Assembly: GCF_001042985.1 (NCBI RefSeq)
Contig: NZ_JYKY01000027.1
Location: 1 to 64,000, forward strand
DNA length: 64,000 nt
Source of the DNA: Pseudomonas lundensis
GTDB lineage: Bacteria > Pseudomonadota > Gammaproteobacteria > Pseudomonadales > Pseudomonadaceae
Direction: 5' to 3'
Under the pieces are notes generated by a model. That model was not told where the DNA came from, ran no database searches, and was given only the letters and a program-made list of their open reading frames with translations. Shown in pieces: positions 19,622 to 28,103 of this stretch. The translations under genes were made by a program, and so were the position numbers. Numbering within the stretch: the stretch's first letter is position 1; each line of letters opens with the position of its first letter.

Positions 19622-20778
19622 TGACCCTGGTGTTCTGGCTGCTGGCCTTGGCGCTGTTTGCGCTGGCGACCCGTGTAGGGCGCCAGTTTGGCGTGATCCC
19701 GATTGTCAGCCAGTTGCTGCTGGCCTCCATCGGTTTGCCGCTGCTGATGCTGCTGTGGATCGGGCCGCACTGGCACCTGAGCGGCGCGCAACTGGTCGCC
19801 CCGACCTGGCTCAAGGGCTTGTACAGCCTGAGTTTCGCCTTGTTGCTGGGGCACATTTTGAGCGACGTGATCGACCTGCGCCTCGACCGCCAAAGTGTAA
19901 AAATCGCCCTGCCCAGCTTTCTCGTACCGTTCGCCTGCGGACTGGCCTGCGCCGTGTGGCTGTTGCCCGAGCAACCCTGGCTGAGTTCGCTGGCCGTGGG
20001 GCTGGTGTTTGCCATCACCGCCATCCCGGTGCTGTACCTGTACCTGCGCCACATCGGTTATCCGCCCGCCGCTACCCGGCGGCTGGTGCACAGCGCGATC
20101 CTGATCGACCTCACGTGCTGGACCCTGTTCGGGCTGGCGCAAGGCAGCCTGGACCTCGCCAGTTTGCTGCTGCCGCTCGCCGGGGCCCTGTTGCCGCTGG
20201 CTGGGCGCCTCCTGCGGATTCGTCAGCCGTTGTGGTACAGCCTGAGCTTTTTTGCCGGGCTGGTGGTGGCCGAACATTACCGCCTCAATGCGCTGATTTT
20301 CGGGGTCGGCTATCTGTTGTGCATGGCCGCGCTCAAGGTGCCGCTGGTGATGCCGTTAAACGCTGTCTGGGCTGAACGTTTACACACCTGGCTGGCGATC
20401 CCGCTGATCCTCACATTTGGCATTGTGCAGATCAACGTCCACAGCGCTTTGAGTGACATCAGCCCGCTGCAAATGAGCGCGCTGTTGCTGTTGCCGGTGG
20501 TGAGCAAAGTGCTGGGCAACTGGCTGGGCCTGAGCTGGGCCACGCCGTCGTTTGCCGGTGCCAGCCGCTGGCGTGAAAGCCTGTTACTGAACATTCGCGG
20601 GTTGAGCGAGATCGTGTTCCTCAACCTGTTGTTGCAACAACAGCTCATCAGCCCCGCGCTGTACTTCGCGCTGATGCTGATGGGCCTGATCGCCACGCTG
20701 TTACCGGCGCTGGCGGGTATGAACAAAACCCCGTTGAAGTCTGCCGTAGTCCCCGGCAAGGAGCCCTTGTGTCAGTAG
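19621..20778 (+). CDS. CPA2/Kef-like membrane exchanger within the polyene operon
   Basis: A 385-residue, almost entirely hydrophobic protein with about twelve helices, resembling cation/proton antiporters of the CPA2 group without a TrkA domain. The region VFAITAIPVLYLYLRHIG and RLVHSAILIDLTCWTLF corresponds to the crossing helices, where the family usually has one or two aspartates; here a single Asp (ILIDLT) is seen. The cargo is unknown. ATG 19621 overlaps the MMPL stop by one base (TGATG), with GTG 19618 as an alternative. The gene overlaps the flavoenzyme gene by 10 bases, so it belongs to the operon. It may balance protons or ions during export, or act as a transport subunit. Confidence 0.7.
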   Translation: MTLVFWLLALALFALATRVGRQFGVIPIVSQLLLASIGLPLLMLLWIGPHWHLSGAQLVAPTWLKGLYSLSFALLLGHILSDVIDLRLDRQSVKIALPSFLVPFACGLACAVWLLPEQPWLSSLAVGLVFAITAIPVLYLYLRHIGYPPAATRRLVHSAILIDLTCWTLFGLAQGSLDLASLLLPLAGALLPLAGRLLRIRQPLWYSLSFFAGLVVAEHYRLNALIFGVGYLLCMAALKVPLVMPLNAVWAERLHTWLAIPLILTFGIVQINVHSALSDISPLQMSALLLLPVVSKVLGNWLGLSWATPSFAGASRWRESLLLNIRGLSEIVFLNLLLQQQLISPALYFALMLMGLIATLLPALAGMNKTPLKSAVVPGKEPLCQ

Positions 20779-22016
20779 TAGAAATGGAACGTCGTCAGGT
20801 GGTGGTGATTGGTGCCGGGCCGTCCGGCGCGATCGCGTCGGCCTTGCTCAAACGCAACGGTCACGATGTGTTGATCGTCGAGCGCCAGCACTTCCCGCGT
20901 TTCTCCATCGGCGAAAGCCTGTTGTCGCATTGCATCGATTTCATCGAAGAAGCCGGCATGCTGGACGCCGTACAAGCCGCGGGTTTCCAGTTGAAAAACG
21001 GCGCGGCCTTCGCCTGGGGCGATCACGTCAGCGCGTTCGACTTTGGCGACACGTTCAGCAACGGCAAACCCACCACCTTTCAGGTACAGCGCGCCGATTT
21101 CGACAAACTGCTGGCCGACCAGGCCGCGCTGCAAGGGGTTGAGATCCGCTACGGCCACACCGTGATCGCCACTGACATTGAGCGGGCCAAACCGCGGCTG
21201 GAGATCGAGCGCGAAGACGGCAGCCGCTATCAGGTCGAAACCGATTTTATCCTCGACGCCAGCGGCTATGGCCGCGTGCTGCCGCGCCTGCTTGACCTGG
21301 AAGCACCGTCGAATTTCCCGGTGCGTCAGGCGGTGTTCACCCACGTCGAAGACCGCATCGCGTGCGACGGTTTTGATCGCAACAAAATCCTCGTCACCAC
21401 CCACCCGACCCAACGCGACATCTGGTTCTGGAGCATCCCGTTCAGCAATGGCCGCTGCTCGGTGGGCGTGGTCGCGGCGGCGGAGCATTTCGCAGGCCGC
21501 AGCGAAGACCTCGACGAGCGCCTGCGCAGCTTTATCGACGAGACCCCGAGCCTGCAACGGGTGCTGGCCAACGCCGTGTGGGACACCCCGGCGCGCACCC
21601 TCAGCGGGTACTCGGCCAACGTCAAAACCCTGCACGGCCCGGGCTTTGCGCTGTTGGGCAACGCCGCCGAATTCCTCGACCCGGTGTTTTCTTCGGGCGT
21701 GACCATTGCCATGCGCTCAGCGAGCATGGCCGCCGCCGTGTTGCACCGCCAGTTGCAAGGCGAAGCCGTGGACTGGCAAACCGAGTTCGCCGACCCGCTC
21801 AAACGCGGTGTCGACACCTTCCGCTGCTACGTCGAAGGCTGGTACGCCGGCACCTTCCAGGACGTAATTTTCCACCCCGGCAGCTCGCCACAGATTCGCC
21901 GCATGATCAGCTCGATTCTGGCGGGCTACGCCTGGGATGAACGCAACCCTTTTGTCAGCGAACCCAAGCGCCGGTTGCGCATGCTGTCCGATATCTGCGC
22001 CACGGAGCCCGCATGA
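20769..22016 (+). CDS. FAD-dependent oxidoreductase with flavin-halogenase hallmarks
   Basis: A 415-residue flavoprotein of the p-hydroxybenzoate hydroxylase/geranylgeranyl reductase fold. The FAD-binding GxGxxG is in VIGAGPSGAIASALL, followed by FSIGESLL. The second FAD motif is GNAAEFLDPVFSSGVTIAM. The WxWxIP motif of flavin-dependent halogenases is complete (Trp219-Phe-Trp221-Ser-Ile223-Pro224). A lysine (K76, in FQLKNGAAFAWG) sits where the halogenase catalytic lysine is expected. Together these favour a halogenase of phenolic type, acting on the aryl head or on an ACP-bound intermediate, but an oxidase or reductase role cannot be excluded. GTG 20769 follows AAGGAG by six bases. Confidence 0.75.
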   Translation: MSVVEMERRQVVVIGAGPSGAIASALLKRNGHDVLIVERQHFPRFSIGESLLSHCIDFIEEAGMLDAVQAAGFQLKNGAAFAWGDHVSAFDFGDTFSNGKPTTFQVQRADFDKLLADQAALQGVEIRYGHTVIATDIERAKPRLEIEREDGSRYQVETDFILDASGYGRVLPRLLDLEAPSNFPVRQAVFTHVEDRIACDGFDRNKILVTTHPTQRDIWFWSIPFSNGRCSVGVVAAAEHFAGRSEDLDERLRSFIDETPSLQRVLANAVWDTPARTLSGYSANVKTLHGPGFALLGNAAEFLDPVFSSGVTIAMRSASMAAAVLHRQLQGEAVDWQTEFADPLKRGVDTFRCYVEGWYAGTFQDVIFHPGSSPQIRRMISSILAGYAWDERNPFVSEPKRRLRMLSDICATEPA

Positions 22017-22741
22017 AACCTCTGAGCGACACCTACGTTGAAGAAACCCGTTTCGGCTTTTGGTTTTTGCGCAGCCACACGTGGCAGCACCACGTGTTGC
22101 GCGTGGCCATCAACGACCTGCGCAGCCTGTTCAGCGACCCGCTGCCTGCCGCGCCGGTGCTGCTGGACGCCGGGTGCGGGCAGGGCAAGTCGTTCCAGTA
22201 CCTGCACCGGACGTTCGCCCCAGGCCGTCTGATCGGTCTGGATGCCGACCCGCTGAGCCTTGAGATGAGCCGCGAAGAAGCCAGGCGCCAGGGGCTCGAC
22301 ATCGAACTGATCGGCAGCGACTGTGCCGAACTCGACATGCCCGATGCCAGCGTCGACCTGCTGTTCTGTCACCAGACGTTTCACCACCTGGTGCAGCAGG
22401 ACCGCGCACTGGCCGAGTTTTACCGGGTGCTCAAGCCGGGCGGTTACTTGCTGTTTGCCGAGTCCACCGAAGCCTACATCGACACCTGGGTCATCCGCTG
22501 GCTGTTCCGCCACCCGATGCACGTGCAAAAAAGCGCCGCGCAATACCTCGAGATGATCCGCGACCAAGGGTTTGAGTTTGACGCGCGCAACGTGTCGTAC
22601 CCGTACCTGTGGTGGAGCCGTTCCAAGGATTTCGGGCTGCTGGAGCGCATGGGCCTGCGCCGCCCAAAACCGGTGGGCCAGCGCGAAGAAACCCTGGTCA
22701 ACGTCGTGGCGCGCAAGCCCCTGCAAGGCGCCTCGGCATGA
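22013..22741 (+). CDS. SAM-dependent methyltransferase of the polyene cluster
   Basis: Class I methyltransferase of 242 residues. Motif I is VLLDAGCGQGKSFQYL, the acidic residue after strand 2 is in LIGLDADPLSL, and motif III follows LKPGGYLLFAEST. Characterised aryl polyenes can carry methyl groups on the aryl head; O- or C-methylation of the head is a reasonable inference. ATGA overlaps join it to the flavoenzyme gene and to the lipoprotein gene. Confidence 0.85.
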   Translation: MKPLSDTYVEETRFGFWFLRSHTWQHHVLRVAINDLRSLFSDPLPAAPVLLDAGCGQGKSFQYLHRTFAPGRLIGLDADPLSLEMSREEARRQGLDIELIGSDCAELDMPDASVDLLFCHQTFHHLVQQDRALAEFYRVLKPGGYLLFAESTEAYIDTWVIRWLFRHPMHVQKSAAQYLEMIRDQGFEFDARNVSYPYLWWSRSKDFGLLERMGLRRPKPVGQREETLVNVVARKPLQGASA

Positions 22742-23265
22742 TGCGTGCCGACGTGACCATTGCGCGCTCGGCTCGCAGCCGGGGGATGCTGGCGCTCTTG
22801 ACGTGCCTGTTGCTGTTGCTCACCGGGTGCAGCGCCCTGCCGCTGCCCCGTCAGACACCGACCCTGGCGCTGCCGATGCAGCTGCATGTGCAGCGCCAGC
22901 AAGCCGATCAGCGTCAAGACTGGCTGCTGGTGATCCAGCAGGAAGACGCCGGGCTGCGCTGGTCGTTGATGGACCCGCTGGGGATTCCGCTGGCGCGCCA
23001 GTTGCTCAAGGACAACCGCTGGCACGCCGACGGCTTGCTGGCGCCCAACCCTGAGGCCCGCGAGCTGTTCGCCGCGCTGCTGTTTGCGCTGACCCCGGCC
23101 GACGAATTGAAACGTAATTATCCACAGGCCAAATCCATGTCCACTGTGCGCGTGTTGCCCCACCGCTGGATGATTCAGTACGAGCAGACGCAGGCGTTTC
23201 GTATCAATACCCAAGGCGATGTGTATTACGACATCAGCCCGCTGGATGGCGAGGCCAGCCGATGA
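22738..23265 (+). CDS. DUF3261-like outer-membrane lipoprotein of the polyene cluster
   Basis: A 175-residue lipoprotein. The signal peptide ends in the lipobox LTGC (MLALLTCLLLLLTGCSALPL). The remainder resembles LolB-like DUF3261 proteins that recur in aryl polyene loci and are thought to receive cargo at the outer membrane. With the LolA-like protein and MMPL exporter it makes a complete export route. ATG 22738 overlaps the methyltransferase stop (ATGA); an ATG follows directly at 22741. Its own stop overlaps the ketosynthase start. Confidence 0.8.
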   Translation: MMRADVTIARSARSRGMLALLTCLLLLLTGCSALPLPRQTPTLALPMQLHVQRQQADQRQDWLLVIQQEDAGLRWSLMDPLGIPLARQLLKDNRWHADGLLAPNPEARELFAALLFALTPADELKRNYPQAKSMSTVRVLPHRWMIQYEQTQAFRINTQGDVYYDISPLDGEASR

Positions 23266-24446
23266 CCGCCTACCTGAATGCCTTGGGTGTTGTGTGCGCG
23301 CTGGGCCGGGGCCAGGACGAAGTGGCGCGCAACCTGTTTGCCGGTGATTGCAGCGGCATGCAGCGAGAAAGTGGCTGGGTGCCGGAACGCTCGCTGACCG
23401 TGGGCGCGGTGCGCGGCGCGCTGGCGTCGATCCCGAGCGGGCTCAATCAGCAAAGCAGTCGCAATAACCAATTGTTGCTCGAAGCCGCCTTGCAGATTGA
23501 AGACGACCTCCGGCAGGCGATTGACACCTACGGCGCTGACCGCGTGGCCATCGTGCTGGGCACCAGCACCTCGGGCATCGACGAAGCCAGCCGTGGCATC
23601 GCCCACTACCTGCAAACGCAGCACTTCCCCGGCGACTACGACTACCAGCAGCAAGAACTCAGCGCCCCGGCGACCTTTTTGGCCGAGTGGCTGAACATCA
23701 GCGGCCCGGCCTACGTGATTTCCACCGCCTGCACCTCCAGCGCGCGCGCCCTGATGAGCGCCCAGCGCCTGCTGGACATGAACCTGTGCGACGTGGTGCT
23801 GTGCGGCGGTGTCGACAGCCTGTGCGCGCTGACCCTCAACGGGTTCTGCTCGCTCGAAGCGGTGGCCGATGAACGCTGCAACCCGTTTTCAATCAACCGG
23901 CGCGGCATCAACATCGGTGAAGCCGCCGTGCTGTTCGTGATGAGCAAGCAACCGGCGACCACTCACGCCATCGCCCTGCTGGGCGCGGGCGCCAGTTCTG
24001 ACGCGCACCATATTTCCGCCCCCGAACCCTCCGGGCGCGGCGCCGTGCAGGCCATGCACACGGCCTTGAGCCGGGCGCAATTGCAGCCGCACCAGATCGC
24101 CTACCTGAACCTGCACGGCACCGCCACCCAGCACAACGACGCCATGGAAAGCCAGGCCGTGGCGCAGGTGTTCCCGGACGGCGTGCCGTGCTCCTCGACC
24201 AAACCCATGACTGGCCACACCCTGGGCGCGGCCGGTGCGCTGGAAGCTGCTTTTTGCTGGCTGAGCCTTGAGCGCAATGCGCTGGCGCCGCACGTGTGGG
24301 ACGCCCAACCCGACCCGGCGTTGCCCGCCCTGCACTGGGTGACGCCCGGCCAACCCCTGACCACGACCGCTGAGCGCTGCCTGATGAGCAATTCGTTTGC
24401 CTTCGGCGGCAATAACGTCAGCCTGATTATCGGAGACGCCCCATGA
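23262..24446 (+). CDS. Beta-ketoacyl-ACP synthase (first active ketosynthase)
   Basis: Thiolase-fold condensing enzyme of 394 residues with the full catalytic set: Cys157 in ISTACTSSARAL, His285 in YLNLHGTATQHND, and His319 in TGHTLGAAGALEA, plus Lys314. It catalyses decarboxylative condensation of malonyl-ACP. It resembles the FabB/FabF-like enzymes of aryl polyene clusters. I expect it to be one of the two chain extenders, possibly partnered by the degenerate protein at 8794. It shares ATGA with the preceding lipoprotein gene and with the dehydratase gene. Confidence 0.92.
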   Translation: MTAYLNALGVVCALGRGQDEVARNLFAGDCSGMQRESGWVPERSLTVGAVRGALASIPSGLNQQSSRNNQLLLEAALQIEDDLRQAIDTYGADRVAIVLGTSTSGIDEASRGIAHYLQTQHFPGDYDYQQQELSAPATFLAEWLNISGPAYVISTACTSSARALMSAQRLLDMNLCDVVLCGGVDSLCALTLNGFCSLEAVADERCNPFSINRRGINIGEAAVLFVMSKQPATTHAIALLGAGASSDAHHISAPEPSGRGAVQAMHTALSRAQLQPHQIAYLNLHGTATQHNDAMESQAVAQVFPDGVPCSSTKPMTGHTLGAAGALEAAFCWLSLERNALAPHVWDAQPDPALPALHWVTPGQPLTTTAERCLMSNSFAFGGNNVSLIIGDAP

Positions 24447-24910
24447 TCGATTGGCCGCTCGCCGAATTACTGCCCCACGCCGGTGACATGATCCTCATCG
24501 ATCAGGTGCTGGCGTTTGATGAAGAACAAATCCACACCCGCCTCACGGTGCGCGCGGGCGGTTTGTTCAACCGTGAAGACGGCAGCCTGCCCGCCTGGGT
24601 CGGTGTCGAACTGATGGCGCAAAGCGTGGCCGCCTACGCCGGTTGCCGTGCGCGCCTGCTGGGCGACCCGGTGGTGCTGGGCTTTTTGCTCGGCACGCGC
24701 AAATTTGAATGCAACGTTGAACACTTCCCAGCGGGCACCGAGCTGCACATCCACGCGCTGCGCTCGCTGGAAGACGACAACGGCATGGGCGTGTTCGAGT
24801 GCCACCTCACCGGCCCCGGCATCCATGCCACCGCCCGCCTGAACGTGTTCCGCCCGCCTCAGGCCGATCATTACCTTGCTCAACCCACTTCGGAGACCCG
24901 CCATGTCTGA
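24443..24910 (+). CDS. 3-Hydroxyacyl-ACP dehydratase (hotdog) of the polyene cluster
   Basis: A 155-residue hotdog protein. The candidate catalytic histidine is in LLPHAGDMILIDQVL and the conserved acid is in GVELMAQSVAAYAG, as in FabZ/FabA-like dehydratases of aryl polyene loci. It would form the trans double bond after ketoreduction. It may pair with the dehydratase domain of the ligase fusion at 11339, since studied systems use a dehydratase heterodimer. It overlaps the ketoreductase gene by eight bases. Confidence 0.88.
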   Translation: MIDWPLAELLPHAGDMILIDQVLAFDEEQIHTRLTVRAGGLFNREDGSLPAWVGVELMAQSVAAYAGCRARLLGDPVVLGFLLGTRKFECNVEHFPAGTELHIHALRSLEDDNGMGVFECHLTGPGIHATARLNVFRPPQADHYLAQPTSETRHV

Positions 24911-25631
24911 GTCCATTTTGGTCACTGGCTCCAGCCGTGGCATCGGCCGCGCCATCGCCCTGCGTCTGGCGCAGGCCGGTTTCGACCTGGTGCTGCATTG
25001 CCGCAGCGGCAGGCCGCAAGCCGATGCCGTGATGGCCGAGGTTCACGCCCTGGGCCGCAGCGCCCGCGTGCTGCAATTTGATGTGTCGGACCGCGCCGCC
25101 TGCAAGGCCGCACTCGACACCGACGTCGAGACCCACGGCGCCTATTACGGCGTGGTGCTCAACGCCGGGCTGACCCGTGACGGCGCGTTCCCCGCGCTCA
25201 GCGAAGACGACTGGGACGTGGTGATGCGCACCAACCTCGACGGTTTTTACAACGTGTTGCACCCGGTGATGATGCCCATGATCCGCCGCCGCGCCGCCGG
25301 GCGCATTGTGTGCATCACTTCGGTGTCGGGGCTGATCGGCAATCGCGGGCAGGTCAATTACAGCGCCTCCAAGGCCGGGCTGATCGGCGCCGCCAAGGCC
25401 CTGGCCATTGAGCTGGGCAAACGCAAGATCACCGTCAACTGCGTCGCGCCGGGTTTGATCGACACCGCCATGCTTGACGAAAACGTCCCCGTTGAAGAAT
25501 TGATGAAAATGATCCCCGCGCAACGCATGGGCACCCCGGAAGAAGTCGCAGGCGCGGTCAACTTTTTGATGTCCGCCGAGGCGGGCTATATCACCCGCCA
25601 GGTGCTGGCCGTCAACGGAGGCTTGTGCTGA
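24903..25631 (+). CDS. 3-Ketoacyl-ACP reductase (FabG-like)
   Basis: Short-chain dehydrogenase of 242 residues. The NADPH site is TGSSRGIGRAIAL (residues 8-20), NAG is present in VVLNAGLTRDG, and the catalytic Ser140, Tyr153 and Lys157 lie in ITSVSGLIG and NYSASKAG. It reduces each beta-keto intermediate before dehydration. ATG 24903 lies inside the dehydratase gene; its TGA overlaps the next ATG by one base (TGATG). Confidence 0.93.
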   Translation: MSESILVTGSSRGIGRAIALRLAQAGFDLVLHCRSGRPQADAVMAEVHALGRSARVLQFDVSDRAACKAALDTDVETHGAYYGVVLNAGLTRDGAFPALSEDDWDVVMRTNLDGFYNVLHPVMMPMIRRRAAGRIVCITSVSGLIGNRGQVNYSASKAGLIGAAKALAIELGKRKITVNCVAPGLIDTAMLDENVPVEELMKMIPAQRMGTPEEVAGAVNFLMSAEAGYITRQVLAVNGGLC

Positions 25632-26857
25632 TGAAACGCGTTGTCGTCACCGGCATGGCCGGCATCACCTCGCTGGGCAGCGACTGGGCCAGCATCGAAG
25701 CCAACTTCATGGCCGGGCACAGCGGCATTCGGCGCATGGACGAGTGGGACCGGTTCACTGAACTTAACACCCGCCTGGCCGGGCCCATCGATGACTTTGC
25801 GGTGCCCGCGCATTGGACCCGCAAGCAGCTGCGCAGCATGGGCCGCGTGTCGCGGCTGGCCGTGGGCGCCGCCGAGCAGGCGTTGCAAGACGCCGGTTTG
25901 CTGGGCAACCCGATCATCCGCGACGGGCGCATGGGTGTGGCGTGCGGGTCGTCCACCGGCAGCACGGACGAGATCAAAGCGTTCGGCAACATGCTGCTCA
26001 ACTCCGTGGCCGAAGGCCTGAACGCCAACAGCTACGTGCGCATGATGCCGCACACCACGGCGGCCAATATCAGCATCTTTTTTGGCCTCACCGGGCGCCT
26101 GATCCCGACCTCCAGCGCCTGCACCAGCGGCAGTCAGGGCATCGGCTACGCCTACGAGGCGATCAAGTTCGGGCGCTTGCCCCTGATGCTCGCCGGCGGC
26201 GCCGAAGAGCTGTGCCCGACCGAAGCCATGGTGTTCGACGCCCTGTACGCCACCAGCCTGAAAAACGACGCCCCCCAGACCAGCCCGCGCCCTTACGACA
26301 ATGGCCGTGACGGGCTGGTGATCGGTGAAGGCGGCGGCATGCTGGTGCTCGAAGAACTGGAACACGCACAGGCGCGAGGCGCGCACATCCATGCCGAAAT
26401 CGTCGGTTTTGGCAGCAACGCCGACGGCCAGCACACCACGCGCCCGGAGGTCAGCACCATGCGCCGGGCGATGGAGCTGGCGCTCGAAGACGCCGGCCTT
26501 GAGCCCCGGGCCATCGGCTACGTGAACGGCCACGGCACCGCCACCGAGCAGGGCGACATTGCCGAAACCCTGGCCACCCATGCGCTGTTCGGGGCGCGCA
26601 TGCCCATCAGTTCGCAAAAAAGCTTTTTGGGCCACACCCTCGGCGCCTGTGGGGCGCTGGAGTCCTGGTTCAGCATCGAAATGATGAACCGCGACCGCTA
26701 CGTGCCAACGCTCAATCTGGACCACATCGACCCGCGGTGTGGCGAGCTGGACTACCTGCGCGACGAGTTTCGCCCGATGCACAACGAGTACGTGATGAAC
26801 AACAACTTTGCGTTCGGCGGGGTCAACACGTCGTTGATCTTCCGTCGCTGGGCGTGA
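25631..26857 (+). CDS. Beta-ketoacyl-ACP synthase (second active ketosynthase, FabF-like)
   Basis: A 408-residue condensing enzyme with Cys164 in SSACTSGSQGIGYAYEAI, His301 in VNGHGTATEQGD, Lys330 and His335 in SQKSFLGHTLGACGALE. It is closer to FabF in layout than the enzyme at 23262. Two distinct active ketosynthases in one cluster imply a division of labour, such as starter condensation versus elongation. The start ATG 25631 overlaps the reductase stop. It is the last biosynthetic gene of the coupled run; a 19-base gap follows. Confidence 0.92.
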   Translation: MKRVVVTGMAGITSLGSDWASIEANFMAGHSGIRRMDEWDRFTELNTRLAGPIDDFAVPAHWTRKQLRSMGRVSRLAVGAAEQALQDAGLLGNPIIRDGRMGVACGSSTGSTDEIKAFGNMLLNSVAEGLNANSYVRMMPHTTAANISIFFGLTGRLIPTSSACTSGSQGIGYAYEAIKFGRLPLMLAGGAEELCPTEAMVFDALYATSLKNDAPQTSPRPYDNGRDGLVIGEGGGMLVLEELEHAQARGAHIHAEIVGFGSNADGQHTTRPEVSTMRRAMELALEDAGLEPRAIGYVNGHGTATEQGDIAETLATHALFGARMPISSQKSFLGHTLGACGALESWFSIEMMNRDRYVPTLNLDHIDPRCGELDYLRDEFRPMHNEYVMNNNFAFGGVNTSLIFRRWA

Positions 26858-26876
26858 ACCCGCTGGAGCCCATGAA

Positions 26877-27317
26877 ATGACTCACCTGCTACGCGCAACC
26901 CTGATCGCCCTCGCACTCCTGAGCACGGTGGCGTGCAGCAGCAAACGCCTGCTCACCCCGGACCGCACCCTGCCCGTGACCCTCAAGACCGACCGCGCGC
27001 AAATGCAACAGGCGATCGTCAAAACGCTGGTGGCGCGCCAATGGACGGTGCAGCAAATCACCCCGAACAGGGTGCAGGCGCAGATCACGGTGCGCGGCCA
27101 GTACCACGCTGAAATCGACATCCCGTACAGCGCCGACCACTACCGCATCCAGTACCGCGACAGCCGCGGCCTGGACTACAAGGACGGCAAGATCCACAAG
27201 AACTACATCCGCTGGGTGCGCCTGCTGGACAAGGGCATCTTGCGTGAACTCAAAGACCACCAAAACGAACTGACAGCCCGACAGCTGTCTGAATCGGCTT
27301 TGGCCACACCGCAGTAA
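26877..27317 (+). CDS. Small lipoprotein after the polyene operon
   Basis: A 146-residue protein with signal peptide and lipobox (LALLSTVACSSK), so probably an outer-membrane or inner-membrane lipoprotein. The body (RAQMQQAIVKTLVARQWTVQ, then YHAEIDIPYSADHYRIQYRDS) looks like a small periplasmic alpha/beta domain common as short lipoproteins in Pseudomonas. I know no function. It starts 19 bases after the last ketosynthase and may be co-transcribed with the operon. Confidence 0.75.
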   Translation: MTHLLRATLIALALLSTVACSSKRLLTPDRTLPVTLKTDRAQMQQAIVKTLVARQWTVQQITPNRVQAQITVRGQYHAEIDIPYSADHYRIQYRDSRGLDYKDGKIHKNYIRWVRLLDKGILRELKDHQNELTARQLSESALATPQ

Positions 27318-27346
27318 CGCACTCATACAACGTCATGGAGACTTCA

Positions 27347-27793
27347 ATGCGATTCAACACTCTGGCAGCCGCCACCACCCTGCTGCTGTGCACCCTGCCT
27401 GCCGTCAGCCAGGCCCGCGACACCGCGCTGTACCTGCCCTTCGATCAGGTTGTGACCGAAGCCATCAGCACCGGCAAGATCGACGGCAGCGTCAAGTTCT
27501 ACCTGGCCGGCAACACCCCGCGCGGCAAAGTGACCGTGGTCAGCCCGGGCGCGGTGACCAACAAAAAAACCAACGCCTTCAACAAGAGCGACGAACAAGC
27601 CTGTTCGTGGGCCCTGCAATCGGCGCTGATCACGATGCATGAAGCGGCGAAAAAAGTCGGTGCCAACGCCGTGACCAACATCGCCAGCTTCTACAAACGC
27701 AACGAACGCAAAGACCCGAAAACCTACGAGTGCCATGCGGGCGCCGTGATTGCGGGTGTTGCGTTGAAAGGTGATCTGGCGAAGGTGAACTGA
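27347..27793 (+). CDS. Secreted protein with YbjQ-like C-terminal part (often labelled 'excinuclease')
   Basis: A 148-residue protein from ATG 27347, preceded by GGAG. The signal peptide ends LPAVSQA before RDTALYLPF. The segment HEAAKKVGANAVTNIASFY resembles the 'GA.AV..I' core of YbjQ/DUF74-type proteins. Database names that link such proteins to excinuclease have no basis in the sequence, since there is no ATPase motif. Two cysteines (CSW and CHAG) could form a disulfide. Whether it belongs to polyene export is unknown; it is the last plus-strand gene of the block. Confidence 0.7.
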   Translation: MRFNTLAAATTLLLCTLPAVSQARDTALYLPFDQVVTEAISTGKIDGSVKFYLAGNTPRGKVTVVSPGAVTNKKTNAFNKSDEQACSWALQSALITMHEAAKKVGANAVTNIASFYKRNERKDPKTYECHAGAVIAGVALKGDLAKVN

Positions 27794-27815
27794 AGCCTGG
27801 TGACACGGCAGGCGA

Positions 27816-28103
27816 TTAGAGGGAAAGGTGCAGCTTTAACCCCAGCGCCTTGGCCACTTTAAGCAGCGTGCCGAACTCGGGGTTTCCTTCCCCGGACAGC
27901 GCGCGGTACAGGCTTTCTCTGGAGAGTCCTGCATCGCGCGCCACCTGACTCATGCCGCGCGCTCGCGCAATGGTGCCCAGTGCCTTGGCAATAAAGGCAG
28001 GGTCGTCGCCCGCTTCTTCCATGCAGGCTTGAAGGTAATGACCGATGTCCTCTTCGGTCTTGAGGCCTTCAGCCGTGTCCCAGCGTGAGAAATGTTCAGT
28101 CAC
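27816..28103 (-). CDS. HigA/addiction-module-type antitoxin, helix-turn-helix
   Basis: A 95-residue protein from GTG 28103, which has AAGGAG eight bases upstream. The N-terminal part FSRWDTAEGLKTEEDIGHYLQA and the XRE-like helix-turn-helix (MSQVARDAGLSRESLYRALSGEGNPEFGTLLKVAKALG) match the antidote family paired with RelE/ParE-like killer proteins. The GTG overlaps the stop of a toxin reading frame upstream (GTGA), the usual toxin-antitoxin order. That toxin frame is broken, so this antitoxin appears orphaned. Confidence 0.85.
   Translation of the reverse strand: MTEHFSRWDTAEGLKTEEDIGHYLQACMEEAGDDPAFIAKALGTIARARGMSQVARDAGLSRESLYRALSGEGNPEFGTLLKVAKALGLKLHLSL

Noticed and set aside
27347-27793. 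Excinuclease subunit
   Set aside because: The name is a common database label for this family; the protein is small, secreted and has no ATPase or zinc-finger motif of UvrA.
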